A DNA stretch of 64,000 bases from contig CAZTLW010000001.1 in assembly GCA_964614585.1 (NCBI GenBank), positions 1 to 64,000 of the forward strand. Reading direction: 5' to 3'. Shown in pieces: positions 50,947 to 59,119 of the stretch. The stretch is from JAHEFX01 sp964614585 (lineage in GTDB: Bacteria > Actinomycetota > Acidimicrobiia > Spongiisociales > JAENVV01). The position numbers and the translations under genes were made by a program. The notes under the pieces are model-generated. The model was not told the origin of the DNA. It ran no database searches and saw only the letters and a list, made by a program, of their open reading frames with translations. Numbering within the stretch: the stretch's first letter is position 1; the number at the start of each line of letters is the position of its first letter.

Positions 50947-51839
50947 GCCGGGCTCCCCCACCGCCAGCCCGGGTCGCTCGGCCAGTGCGGCTGCAGCACG
51001 TGCCACTGGCTCGGATCCCGGCGGATGAACCCCTCGAACTCGCCGGCGAGGGCGACCACCGCCGCCACGGCGTCGGCTCGCCGATCGGCCGTCACCGGCA
51101 CCTCGACGGGGCGGAGTACGAACCGATGGCCGGTCGGCGCCAGGTAACACGCGACCGCCAGCAGCGGTGCCCCCGACAGCCGGGCGAGGGCGCCGGGCCC
51201 GATCGGCATCGAGGTCGTCTCACCGAAGAAGGGCACCGCCACCCCGGTGCCGGTGACGTCCCGGTCGCTGACCAGCGCCACGGCGGCGTTCTCCTCCAAC
51301 GCCGCCAGCAGCCGCCGGGTCCCCGCCCGCTCGGTGCCGGCCAGCTCGATCTCGATGCCCATACGGGCGCGCATCTGGCGATACCACTCGGTCATGTCGG
51401 AGTCCGGGAGGTCTTCGGCCACCGCGACGAGACGGACGCCGACCCGGAGGGGATGGATGGCGGCGAACTCCCAGTTGCCGACATGGGGCAGGGCGAGGAT
51501 CACGCCCCGGCCTGCCACCACCGCGGCGTCGAAGTGCTCCAACCCGTCGAAGGCGAACCCGGCGGCGACCTCGTCGATGCGACGCTCCCGGAACCACAGG
51601 GTCTCGGCGAGGTACACGCCATAGAGCTCGAACAGTCGGAGCGCCATCGCCCGAGCCCGGGCGTCCGGGTGGTCGGGGTCACCGCCCAGCACCCGGGCCA
51701 TGTGTCGTTCGGCCATGTGTCGCCGCCGCTCGTCGCGATCGTGGGACCGACGGCCGCCGAGGGCCCCGAGGCGCCGCGCCATCGAAAGGGGCAGACCCGC
51801 CAGGGCGCCGGAGGCGAGCCGGAAGGCCCGACCCGACAT
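50943..51839 (-). CDS. PatA-like lysophospholipid/PIM acyltransferase
   Basis: Member of the LpxL/HtrB acyltransferase family, 298 residues. The catalytic H-x4-D/E motif is seen as LPHVGNWEFAA, followed by EDLPDSDMTEWYRQMRARMGIEI and LVSDRDVTGTGVAVPFFG. In mycobacteria the homologue between pgsA and pimA (PatA) acylates the mannose of PIM1. Its position between the phosphatidyltransferase and the PimA-like gene, with ATGA and GTGA overlaps, supports the same role here. Confidence 0.83.
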   Translation of the reverse strand: MSGRAFRLASGALAGLPLSMARRLGALGGRRSHDRDERRRHMAERHMARVLGGDPDHPDARARAMALRLFELYGVYLAETLWFRERRIDEVAAGFAFDGLEHFDAAVVAGRGVILALPHVGNWEFAAIHPLRVGVRLVAVAEDLPDSDMTEWYRQMRARMGIEIELAGTERAGTRRLLAALEENAAVALVSDRDVTGTGVAVPFFGETTSMPIGPGALARLSGAPLLAVACYLAPTGHRFVLRPVEVPVTADRRADAVAAVVALAGEFEGFIRRDPSQWHVLQPHWPSDPGWRWGSPA

Positions 51840-52411
51840 CAGTCCTCCAGGCGGCGCCAGATCGCCCAGAACCTGAACGCGACGGTCACCCAGATGCCAA
51901 CGAGCAGCACCCACAGCACGGGCTCGAGCCACCCGGTCAGGAGCCCGAGGGACAGGATCACGACCCGCTCGCCTCGACCGACCACGCCACCCCGGCCGTC
52001 GGCGCCGACCGCCTCTGCCTTGGCCCGCAGGTACGAGGTCAGCAGGGCACCGGCGAGGCAGAAGATCGACACCATGACGAGTCGAGGGGTGTCGGACAAC
52101 CAGAAGGCGACCCCGCCCCACAGCGCCGTCTCGCCGATGCGATCCGCCACCGAGTCGATGAGGGCGCCACGGCGGGTCGCCCGCCCACTCACCCGGGCGA
52201 CGGTGCCGTCGAGGCCGTCGAGCGCCGATCCGGCCAGGAAGAGTCCCCCACCCCAGCCGAGGGCACCACGCGCCACCAGCACGGCACCGGCCACGGCCAG
52301 CGCCAGGCCCAGCAGCGTGAGGGCGGTCGGCGTGATCCCGAGGCGGGCGAGGAACCGTCCGATCGGGTCCAGCAACGGCTCGATCCGTCCCCGGATGCGG
52401 GTCTCGATCAT
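51839..52411 (-). CDS. CDP-alcohol phosphatidyltransferase (phosphatidylinositol phosphate synthase-like)
   Basis: Integral membrane enzyme of 190 residues with about six helices. The full family signature is present: D65-x2-D68-G69-x2-A72-R73-x8-G82-x3-D86-x3-D90. By gene order it corresponds to the mycobacterial enzyme that makes phosphatidylinositol phosphate, the base of PIM lipids; phosphatidylglycerophosphate synthase is the alternative. The ATG at 52409-52411 was preferred over the open frame upstream. Confidence 0.85.
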   Translation of the reverse strand: MIETRIRGRIEPLLDPIGRFLARLGITPTALTLLGLALAVAGAVLVARGALGWGGGLFLAGSALDGLDGTVARVSGRATRRGALIDSVADRIGETALWGGVAFWLSDTPRLVMVSIFCLAGALLTSYLRAKAEAVGADGRGGVVGRGERVVILSLGLLTGWLEPVLWVLLVGIWVTVAFRFWAIWRRLED

Positions 52412-52463
52412 CCCCGAGACGGTACCAGTGGGGTCGCCCGGACCCGGTGCGGTACCCACCGCG

Positions 52464-52469
52464 TACAAT
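52464..52469 (+). promoter_or_regulatory. Candidate -10 box of citrate synthase gene
   Basis: TACAAT on the plus strand, the closest match to TATAAT in the region, 58 bases before the ATG. A clear -35 box is not seen. Confidence 0.4.
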
Positions 52470-52527
52470 GCGGTTCGGCCCGGCGGGCGTCGGGCTTCGA
52501 CGACCCTAGGAAGGACGTGGCCCCGAC

Positions 52528-53811
52528 ATGAGCGACGCGACCCTGACCCTCGACGGCGAGAGCCTCCCCCTCGACGTCATCGTCGGGTCGATGGGCGAAC
52601 GGGCCATCGACATCTCGGGGCTTCGGCCAACCACGGGCTACACCACCTTCGACCGGGGATTCGGCAACACCGCCGAGACCACGTCGTCGATCACCTTCAT
52701 CGACGGCGAACAGGGCGTCCTCCGCCATCGTGGCTACGCCATCGAGGAGCTGGCCGCCAACGCCTCCTTCCTCGAGGTCGCCTACCTGCTCATCTACGGG
52801 GCCCTGCCGACCGCCGGCGGATTGGCGTCCTTCGACGAGGAGATCCGGGACCGGGCCGCCCTCCCCGAGGACATCCGCTACCTGTTCGAGGCCTTCCCCC
52901 ACGCCGCCCACCCGATGGCCAAGCTGGCCGCCGGCGTGTCGACGCTGGGTGCCTACTACCCCGAAGCGGCCGACCCGCTCGACGACGATGCCGTCGAGTT
53001 GGCCACCCGCATCCTGCTGGGCGCCATGCCCACGATGGTCGCCTGGTCCTTCAAGTACCGCCAGCGCCGCCCGTACATCTACCCCCGCTACGACCTCGAC
53101 TACGCGTCCAACTTCCTGCACATGGTCCACTCGCGGCCCAACCGGCCGTACGTGATCACCCCGGCGATCCAGCGGGCCATGAACATGCTGCTGGTGCTGC
53201 ACGCCGACCACGAGCAGAACTGCTCGGCGTCGACCGTCCGCATCGTCGGCTCGTCGCACGCCAGCCTGTTCTCGTCGATCTCCGCCGGCATCCACGCCCT
53301 GTCGGGCCCCCTGCACGGCGGCGCCAACCAGGCCGTGCTGGAGATGCTCCAGCACATCGCCGACGACGGCGGCGACCACCAGAAGTACGTCGCCAAGGCG
53401 AAGGACAAGGACGACCCGTTCCGCCTCATGGGCTTCGGCCACCGGGTGTACAAGAACTTCGACCCTCGCTCGCGCATCCTCAAGGGCGCCGTGGAGGACG
53501 TGCTCGACACGCTCGGCCACGACGACCCGCTCCTCGACGTCGCCATGGGCCTCGAGCGGGTGGCGTTGGAGGACGAGTACTTCGTCGACCGCAAACTCTT
53601 CCCGAACGTGGACTTCTACTCGGGGATCATCTACCGGGCGATGGGCTTCCCGGTGGAGATGTTCACGACGCTCTTCGCCCTCGGCCGCCTGCCCGGCTGG
53701 CTCGCCCAGTGGCGGGAGATGCACTCCGATCCGACGACGCGCATCGGTCGCCCCCGCCAGGTGTACACCGGCGAGACCGAGCGACCGTTCACGCCTCTTG
53801 GAGAGCGCTAG
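52528..53811 (+). CDS. gltA: Citrate synthase
   Basis: Condenses acetyl-CoA and oxaloacetate at the entry to the TCA cycle. The 427-residue product is the hexameric bacterial type: TTFDRGFGNTAETTSSITFIDGEQGVLRHRGY, LLVLHADHEQNCSASTVR, the active-site histidine in SGPLHGGANQAVLEM, MGFGHRVYKNFDPRS and the catalytic aspartate in PNVDFYSGIIY. AGGAAGG lies upstream, though at 12-13 bases it is slightly far. It lies between the PIM block and thrS on the opposite strand, an insertion relative to the mycobacterial order. Confidence 0.97.
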   Translation: MSDATLTLDGESLPLDVIVGSMGERAIDISGLRPTTGYTTFDRGFGNTAETTSSITFIDGEQGVLRHRGYAIEELAANASFLEVAYLLIYGALPTAGGLASFDEEIRDRAALPEDIRYLFEAFPHAAHPMAKLAAGVSTLGAYYPEAADPLDDDAVELATRILLGAMPTMVAWSFKYRQRRPYIYPRYDLDYASNFLHMVHSRPNRPYVITPAIQRAMNMLLVLHADHEQNCSASTVRIVGSSHASLFSSISAGIHALSGPLHGGANQAVLEMLQHIADDGGDHQKYVAKAKDKDDPFRLMGFGHRVYKNFDPRSRILKGAVEDVLDTLGHDDPLLDVAMGLERVALEDEYFVDRKLFPNVDFYSGIIYRAMGFPVEMFTTLFALGRLPGWLAQWREMHSDPTTRIGRPRQVYTGETERPFTPLGER

Positions 53812-53821
53812 TCCGGAGCGA

Positions 53822-54460
53822 TCACTCGCCCCTCGCCGTCAGGGCGAGGTCGACCCCCACACCGACCATCACGACCCCGCCGGCGGCTCGGAGCCGTCCG
53901 GAGCGAACCGGAGAGTCGGCGAGCCAGGTCCGGACCGAACCGGCAACCAGCGCCCACAGCGAGTCGATGACCACGGCGAGTCCTGCGAACAGGAATCCGA
54001 GCAGCAGCATCTGCACGCCGGCCGGCATCCCACCCACCTCGACGTACTGGGGCAGGACCGCGGCGAAGAACACGAGCGACTTCGGATTGGCGATCCCGAC
54101 CAGCAGGCCTTGCGCGAAGATGCCTCGATCCGCCGTCGTCGGCAACGCATCGCCCACGTCACCGATGAGGTCCGCCCGATGCCTGATCGCCTGGATCCCG
54201 AGCCACACCAGGTAGGCGGCGCCCACCAACTTCACGATCGTGAAGGCAACGGCCGACCGTTCCACCACGGCACCCAGGCCGACCGCGACCGCCGCGACCT
54301 GGCCCACCAACCCGATTGCGTTGCCGAGCACGGTGACGAGCGCCGCCCGGCGACCCAGCGCCATCGCCCGGCCCACGATGAACAGCACGCTCGGCCCGGG
54401 TGCCGCCACGATCGCCACGGCCAGCACCGTGAAGGCGACCAGTGCCCCCGATTCCGGCAC
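53822..54460 (-). CDS. LysE/RhtB-family amino-acid exporter
   Basis: A 212-residue membrane protein with about six helices. AAPGPSVLFIVGRAMALGRRAALVTVLGNAIG is the N-terminal family signature and QGLLVGIANPKSLVFFAAVLPQY the central one. The substrate is not predictable. It starts at a GTG 15 bases after the upstream hypothetical gene and is convergent with gltA, 10 bases apart. Confidence 0.88.
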   Translation of the reverse strand: MPESGALVAFTVLAVAIVAAPGPSVLFIVGRAMALGRRAALVTVLGNAIGLVGQVAAVAVGLGAVVERSAVAFTIVKLVGAAYLVWLGIQAIRHRADLIGDVGDALPTTADRGIFAQGLLVGIANPKSLVFFAAVLPQYVEVGGMPAGVQMLLLGFLFAGLAVVIDSLWALVAGSVRTWLADSPVRSGRLRAAGGVVMVGVGVDLALTARGE

Positions 54461-54475
54461 GGTCCGTCCAAGTCC

Positions 54476-54991
54476 TCAGAGGGCCTCGACGAACGCCGCC
54501 TCGACCAGGTCGCCGGTCACGGCGTCGACCCGCACGAGGGCCCGGTTGCCGGGCGGCTCGGTGGCGTCGTAGACGACGACGTGCCAGATGGGCTTGGCCC
54601 GCCACCCGGTGAAGCGCACGGCGGCAGAGGCATGGCCGACCGGGAAGGGCAGCTCGGCGACCGCGATACGCAACGCGTGCTGTTCGTCGACGGCGAGCGG
54701 CCACGCCGCCACGAAGTGGTAGCCCCCCAGCAGGACCAGCCCGGCGGCAGCCGCCCACAGCCCGACGCCGAGTCCGGCAAGGGCCCCGGCGGCGAGCAGG
54801 CCCGCCCCTGCGAGGTAGATCCAGCCGCCGGTGCGCCGACGCCTCGGAGAGGGCACCAGGAACTCCTCGCCGACGTTGGCATCGAGTTCGCTGGGGACGC
54901 CCTCGGCGTCGGCGATCTCGCGGGGAATCCGGATCCCCGACCGATCGAACTCGGGGTCGATCGGCTCGTCGGCGGCCGACCGGTCGCTCAC
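54476..54991 (-). CDS. Membrane protein of unknown function with PepSY-like end
   Basis: A 171-residue protein I do not recognise by name. Residues 1-50 are acidic and soluble, two membrane helices follow at about 55-95, and the C-terminal 75 residues (ALRIAVAELPFPVGHASAAVRFTGWRA, WHVVVYD, NRALVRVDAVTGDLVEAAF) resemble a PepSY-type domain, where a Val-Asp-Ala-x-Thr-Gly-x-Val motif is common. Its GTG overlaps the thrS stop as GTGA, so it is translated with thrS. Confidence 0.6.
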   Translation of the reverse strand: MSDRSAADEPIDPEFDRSGIRIPREIADAEGVPSELDANVGEEFLVPSPRRRRTGGWIYLAGAGLLAAGALAGLGVGLWAAAAGLVLLGGYHFVAAWPLAVDEQHALRIAVAELPFPVGHASAAVRFTGWRAKPIWHVVVYDATEPPGNRALVRVDAVTGDLVEAAFVEAL

Positions 54992-56919
54992 GACCCGGGC
55001 TCCCGGGCCAGCGTCGTCATGGTCGCCACGATCTCGTCGAGCGGGGTACCCCGTCGCTCGTCCTCGCCCCGCAGGCGGAACCCGGCGGTGCGGTGGCTGA
55101 CGTCGTCGTCGCCGACGACGAGGAGGGCGGGGACCTTGTGGGTCAGCGCCCGGCGGATCTTCTCCCCCAGCTTCCCGGAGCCGGCATCGACCTCGACCCG
55201 CAGGCCGACCTCGCCGAGACGGTCCGCCACCTCACGGGCGTAGGGCTCGTGGCGGTCGGCGACCGTGACCACCGTTGCCTGCACGGGCGACAACCACATC
55301 GGGAATGCCCCTGCGTAGTGCTCGACGAGCACCCCGAAGAACCGCTCCATCGACCCGGCCTTGGCGGCATGGATCATGTACGGACGAGCCCGTTCGTTGT
55401 CCGTGGTCGTGTACTCGAGGCCGAAGCGCTCGGGCAGGTTGAAGTCGACCTGGATGGTCGACATCTGCCAGCGGCGCCCGATGGCGTCCTTGACGTGGAC
55501 GTCGATCTTGGGTCCGTAGAAGGCACCCTCGCCCTCGGCCACCTCGTAGGCGAGGCCGGCCCGGTCGAGGGCCGCCGCCAGCGCCTGCTCGGCCGCCTCC
55601 CAGCGTTCGACCTCGCCGACGTACTTCTCGGGGCGGGTCGACAGGTCGGCCTCGAACTCGGTGAAACCAAAGTCCCGCAGCCACGTGAGCACGAACTCGA
55701 GATGCATGGCGAGCTCGTCGGGGAGTTGCTCGGGGGTGGCAAAGGTGTGGGAGTCGTCCTGGGTGAACCCCCGCGCCCGCAGCAACCCGTGAATGACCCC
55801 GGACCGCTCGTACCGATACACCGCCCCCAGCTCGGCGAGCCGGATCGGCAGGTCGCGATACGACCGGGTGGACCCCTGGTAGACGAGCACGTGGAACGGG
55901 CAGTTCATCGGCTTGACCCGGTACTCCTCGTCGGAGTCGAGCTCCATGCCCGGGTACATGTTCTCGGCGTAGAAGTCGAGGTGACCCGACGTCCGCCACA
56001 GGTCGGCCTTGGCGAGGTGGGGCGAGAACACGAACTCGAACCCGAACCGTTCATGGAGGTCGCGGGAGTGGTCCTCGATCAGCTTGCGAGCCTGGCCGCC
56101 CTTCGGGTGCCAGACGGCCAACCCCGGGCCGAGCTCGCGGGGAAAGCTGAACAAGTCCAACTCGGGTCCGAGGCGACGGTGGTCGCGGGCCTCGGCCTGC
56201 TCGAGCCGGTGGAGATGGTCCTCGAGGGCGCTCGGGGACTCCCAGGCAGTGCCATAGATCCGCTGGAGTTGGGGGTTGTGCTCGTCGCCCCGCCAGTAGG
56301 CGCCGGCCGTCCGGAGCAGCTTGACCGCCCGCAGTCGGCCCGTCGAGGGGACGTGGGGGCCCCGGCAGAGGTCGGTGAACGTGTCGGTGTTCCGGTAGGC
56401 GCTCACGACGTCGCCGCCGGCGACCTCCGAGGGGTCGACCGACTCGATGATCTCGCACTTGAACGGGTGGCGGGCGAACACCTCGAGGGCGTCCTCGACG
56501 TTCATCTCCTCGCGGACGAAGGGCTGGTCCTCCGCGATGATCTCGTCCATCTTCGCCTCGATGGCCTCGAGGTCCTCGGGCGTGAAGGGCTCGGGGTTGG
56601 CGAAGTCGTAGTAGAAGCCGTCCTCGATGGGCGGTCCGATGGCGAAGGTGGCTTCGGGGAACAGCTCCAGCACCGCCTGGGCGAGGACGTGGGCGGCGGA
56701 GTGGCGCAGGATGTGGCGGCCTTCGTCCGAGTCGGCCGTCACCACCTCGAACCGGCCACCCGCCTCGGGCAGCTCGCGGTCGAGGTCCCGGGGGGTGCCA
56801 TCGACCTTCACGGCAACGGCCGCCTTCGCCAGGCGACGGCCGATCGATTCGGCCACCTCGCGACCCGTCGTGCCGGTCGGGAACTCGTGCACGGAGCCGT
56901 CGGGGTACGTCAGCTGCAT
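54988..56919 (-). CDS. thrS: Threonine-tRNA ligase
   Basis: Class II synthetase of 643 residues. TGS domain (LTYPDGSVHEFPTGTTGREVAESIG), editing domain (RHILRHSAAHVLAQAVLELFP; GPHVPSTG), catalytic core with MNCPFHVLVYQGSTRSYRDLPIRLAELGAVYRYERSGVIHGLLRARGFTQDDSH-type motif 2 region, MIHAAKAGSMERFFGVLVEHY (an Ala variant of the usual HRA motif 3 region) and the anticodon domain. The ATG at 56917-56919 follows GAGGAGAG. A leader of only about 30 bases leaves no room for a T-box. Confidence 0.97.
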   Translation of the reverse strand: MQLTYPDGSVHEFPTGTTGREVAESIGRRLAKAAVAVKVDGTPRDLDRELPEAGGRFEVVTADSDEGRHILRHSAAHVLAQAVLELFPEATFAIGPPIEDGFYYDFANPEPFTPEDLEAIEAKMDEIIAEDQPFVREEMNVEDALEVFARHPFKCEIIESVDPSEVAGGDVVSAYRNTDTFTDLCRGPHVPSTGRLRAVKLLRTAGAYWRGDEHNPQLQRIYGTAWESPSALEDHLHRLEQAEARDHRRLGPELDLFSFPRELGPGLAVWHPKGGQARKLIEDHSRDLHERFGFEFVFSPHLAKADLWRTSGHLDFYAENMYPGMELDSDEEYRVKPMNCPFHVLVYQGSTRSYRDLPIRLAELGAVYRYERSGVIHGLLRARGFTQDDSHTFATPEQLPDELAMHLEFVLTWLRDFGFTEFEADLSTRPEKYVGEVERWEAAEQALAAALDRAGLAYEVAEGEGAFYGPKIDVHVKDAIGRRWQMSTIQVDFNLPERFGLEYTTTDNERARPYMIHAAKAGSMERFFGVLVEHYAGAFPMWLSPVQATVVTVADRHEPYAREVADRLGEVGLRVEVDAGSGKLGEKIRRALTHKVPALLVVGDDDVSHRTAGFRLRGEDERRGTPLDEIVATMTTLAREPGS

Positions 56920-56954
56920 CGCCGGTGCTCTCCTCGGTGGTGGCGGGCGGACGA

Positions 56955-56960
56955 AGGGTA
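56955..56960 (-). promoter_or_regulatory. Candidate -10 box of thrS
   Basis: TACCCT on the minus strand, 35 bases before the thrS ATG, allowing a short leader with a Shine-Dalgarno. Confidence 0.35.
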
Positions 56961-57047
56961 GGTCGTCCGACGGATTGCGCCCGCCCGATTCGCGCCACGC
57001 CATGGGGCCGAGGTCGCGAAATCCACCGTTGGGACGGGTTCGCTCCG

Positions 57048-57053
57048 TACGCT
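57048..57053 (+). promoter_or_regulatory. Candidate -10 box of the small zinc-ribbon gene
   Basis: TACGCT on the plus strand, about 15 bases before the AGGGAGG ribosome-binding site of the small gene. Confidence 0.4.
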
Positions 57054-57083
57054 GCGCCTCGTCACACAGGGAGGATGAGCACG

Positions 57084-57239
57084 GTGGCACTGGGTCTGTT
57101 CGGAAAGCCGATCATCGACCTCGACTCCTATGAGCTCCTGCAAGAGCTCCCGACCGACGACCTGCCCTGTCCATGGTGTCGGTGCGCCACGTCCGAGGAC
57201 GACGACCGCTGCCCCGGCTGCAGCCGCCGGTTCGGCTGA
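57084..57239 (+). CDS. Small zinc-ribbon protein
   Basis: A 51-residue protein: VALGLFGKPIIDLDSYELLQ is followed by CPWC, a spacer of 12 residues and CPGC, a compact zinc-ribbon-like knuckle, ending RRFG. The GTG at 57084 lies 9 bases after AGGGAGG and is preferred; the ATG at 57075 directly abuts that site, leaving no spacing. I do not recognise a named family. It has its own -10 box. Its 3' 112 bases lie antisense to the 3' end of the mycothiol synthase gene. Confidence 0.6.
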   Translation: MALGLFGKPIIDLDSYELLQELPTDDLPCPWCRCATSEDDDRCPGCSRRFG

Positions 57240-58069
57240 TCCACCACGAACGCGAGATCGGTGTGCCCCTCCTCGAATCCCAGCTTCTCGTAGAGCGCCA
57301 GGCCCGCCGGATTGGCCCCGTCGACGTAGAGCTGGGCCTCCCCACACCCCCGGTCCTCGTGGAGGTGCCGAAGGCCCTCGGCGACCAACGCCGTACCCCA
57401 GCCCCGGCCGGCGGCCTCGGGCACGAGGCCGATGACGTAGATCTCACCCAGCCCGCCCGGATGCACCTTGGTCCAGCAGAAGCCGACGACGTCGTCGTCG
57501 ACCAACCCGAGTCGCAGCCCCGCCGGGTCCCACCACGGGAGCTCGGTCCGCTCCCAGAAGTCCTCGGCCGTCAGGTCGCCTTGCTCGGGGTGGCCGGCGA
57601 ACGCCCGGTTGTTGACGGCGACCCAGGCATCCACGTCGGCTGGTTCGAACCCACGGAACGTGAGGTCGCCCTCGGGTGGCCATGTCTCGGCGGGCAGCGG
57701 GCGGCGTAGGCAATGCAACACCCGGTCGAGCGTGAACCCCGCCGCCTCGAAGACGTCCCGATGGCGACCGCGCAGGCTCCAGGCGCGGACGAGACAGTCC
57801 TCGTGCGCCGCCAGCACGTCGTCGACGAGCGCCGCGGCCACGGCCGGGTCCTCGGTGGCGACCTCGAAGGTGCAGGGCCCCTCGCTGCCGACCACGGGGG
57901 CGACACCCACGAGACCGTCGTCGTCCTCGGCCAGGACGCCGGTGGGCCGGTGGTCCAACTCGATCCACTTCCGCTCCCCGACGGCTTCTCCGCCGAGACG
58001 GTCGCCCAACTCGGCCAGGAACGACTCCACGGCCGGGACGTCTGCTGGTTCGATCGGCCGCCGTCGCAT
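57128..58069 (-). CDS. mshD: Mycothiol synthase-like GNAT acetyltransferase
   Basis: Double GNAT-fold protein of 313 residues, the size of MshD, which acetylates Cys-GlcN-Ins in the last step of mycothiol synthesis. The C-terminal acetyltransferase domain has VNNRAFAGHPEQGDLT, GEIYVIGLVPEAAGRGWGTALVAEGLRHL and LYVDGANPAGLALYEKLGFEEGHTDLAFV, close to MshD. The last 35 residues after this are Ser/His/Arg-rich and are encoded opposite the small zinc-ribbon gene. A TAGGGT box lies 9 bases before the ATG. Confidence 0.82.
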   Translation of the reverse strand: MRRRPIEPADVPAVESFLAELGDRLGGEAVGERKWIELDHRPTGVLAEDDDGLVGVAPVVGSEGPCTFEVATEDPAVAAALVDDVLAAHEDCLVRAWSLRGRHRDVFEAAGFTLDRVLHCLRRPLPAETWPPEGDLTFRGFEPADVDAWVAVNNRAFAGHPEQGDLTAEDFWERTELPWWDPAGLRLGLVDDDVVGFCWTKVHPGGLGEIYVIGLVPEAAGRGWGTALVAEGLRHLHEDRGCGEAQLYVDGANPAGLALYEKLGFEEGHTDLAFVVDQPNRRLQPGQRSSSSDVAHRHHGQGRSSVGSSCRSS

Positions 58070-58078
58070 CGCCGCGGC

Positions 58079-58084
58079 ACCCTA
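58079..58084 (-). promoter_or_regulatory. -10 box of mshD (leaderless type)
   Basis: TAGGGT on the minus strand, 9 bases before the mshD ATG. Confidence 0.4.
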
Positions 58085-58127
58085 GGCCCTCCGGGCCGAT
58101 AGCCCATTCGTCCGGACAAACGATCAG

Positions 58128-58133
58128 TACGCT
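58128..58133 (+). promoter_or_regulatory. -10 box of the patatin-like gene (leaderless type)
   Basis: TACGCT on the plus strand, 8 bases before the ATG at 58142. Confidence 0.45.
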
Positions 58134-58141
58134 CTCCCCCG

Positions 58142-59119
58142 ATGGGACGACGCATCGGCATCGTGCTCGGAGGCGGTGGTGTCACCGGAGCCGCCTACGA
58201 GATCGCCGCGCTCATGGCGATTCGGCTCGCCACCGGCTGGGAGCCGGACGAGGCCGAGGTGGTCATCGGCACCTCCGCGGGCTCGACCGTCGCCGCCCTC
58301 ATCCGGGGCGGGCGGCTCGACGTCGGCGCCATGGTCCGGGAGATGGAGGACGAGGACGCCGTGGCCCAGCGGATCACGGAGACGCTCTATCCCAGCAGTC
58401 GCACCCGCAGCGTCGCCCGGTGGGCCCGACGGGGTCTGCTGCCGGGCCTCCGCTCCCCCGGCGTCTCGTTCGTGCTCGGCGCACCCGGCCGATTCGACCC
58501 CATCGGCATCGGCGACTGGATCGAGGGACTCATCGGCCCCGACGCGGCCGGGACCTGGCCGGACCGCCCGACCGTCGCGGTCGCCTTCGACCTCGAGGAG
58601 CGACGGCGCGTGGCGTTCGGGACCGAGCAGGCTCCCGACGTGTCGCTCCGCGACGCCGTGTCGGCGTCCTCGGCGGTGCCGATCATCTTCGACCCCCATC
58701 GGATCGACGGCCGTTCCTACGTGGACGGGGGCGTGGCCTCGGGCACCCACGCCGACCTCGTGCTGGCCGCCGACCAACCCCTCGACCTGGTGATCATCAT
58801 CGCCCCGATGGCGGCCGACGAGGGCCGCCAACGCGCCTACCCCTTCGAGTCCCTGCTGGACCGCGTGGGGCGCAAGGCCCTCGAGACCGAGTTGGCCCAG
58901 ATCGGCTCGGCCTGGCCCGACACCGACGTCGTCGTACTGCGACCCCGACCGGCGGTGCTGGCCGCGATGCGCCCCAATCCGATGGATCCCACCCGGGCGG
59001 TGCCCACCTTCGTGGCCACGCTCAACTCGATGAAGCAGCGCCTCGCCTCGCCCGAGGTGTGGGCGATCCTCCGCGAGCACCTCGGGGACGGCGAGGACGC
59101 GCTCCGGGCCCGCAACTAG
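58142..59119 (+). CDS. Patatin-like phospholipase
   Basis: Serine lipid acyl hydrolase of 325 residues with the Ser-Asp dyad of the patatin family: the glycine-rich oxyanion loop GIVLGGGGVTGAAYE (residues 6-20), nucleophile GTSAG (S45) and DGG at 195-197. No signal peptide is visible, so it acts inside the cell or at the membrane face. Its stop overlaps the stop of the convergent AI-2E gene by four bases. Confidence 0.88.
   Translation: MGRRIGIVLGGGGVTGAAYEIAALMAIRLATGWEPDEAEVVIGTSAGSTVAALIRGGRLDVGAMVREMEDEDAVAQRITETLYPSSRTRSVARWARRGLLPGLRSPGVSFVLGAPGRFDPIGIGDWIEGLIGPDAAGTWPDRPTVAVAFDLEERRRVAFGTEQAPDVSLRDAVSASSAVPIIFDPHRIDGRSYVDGGVASGTHADLVLAADQPLDLVIIIAPMAADEGRQRAYPFESLLDRVGRKALETELAQIGSAWPDTDVVVLRPRPAVLAAMRPNPMDPTRAVPTFVATLNSMKQRLASPEVWAILREHLGDGEDALRARN

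Noticed and set aside
56920..57074. T-box leader for thrS, and similarly for alaS
   Set aside because: The candidate promoters leave leaders of about 30 bases or none, and no AGGGUGGNACCGCG-type sequence is present.
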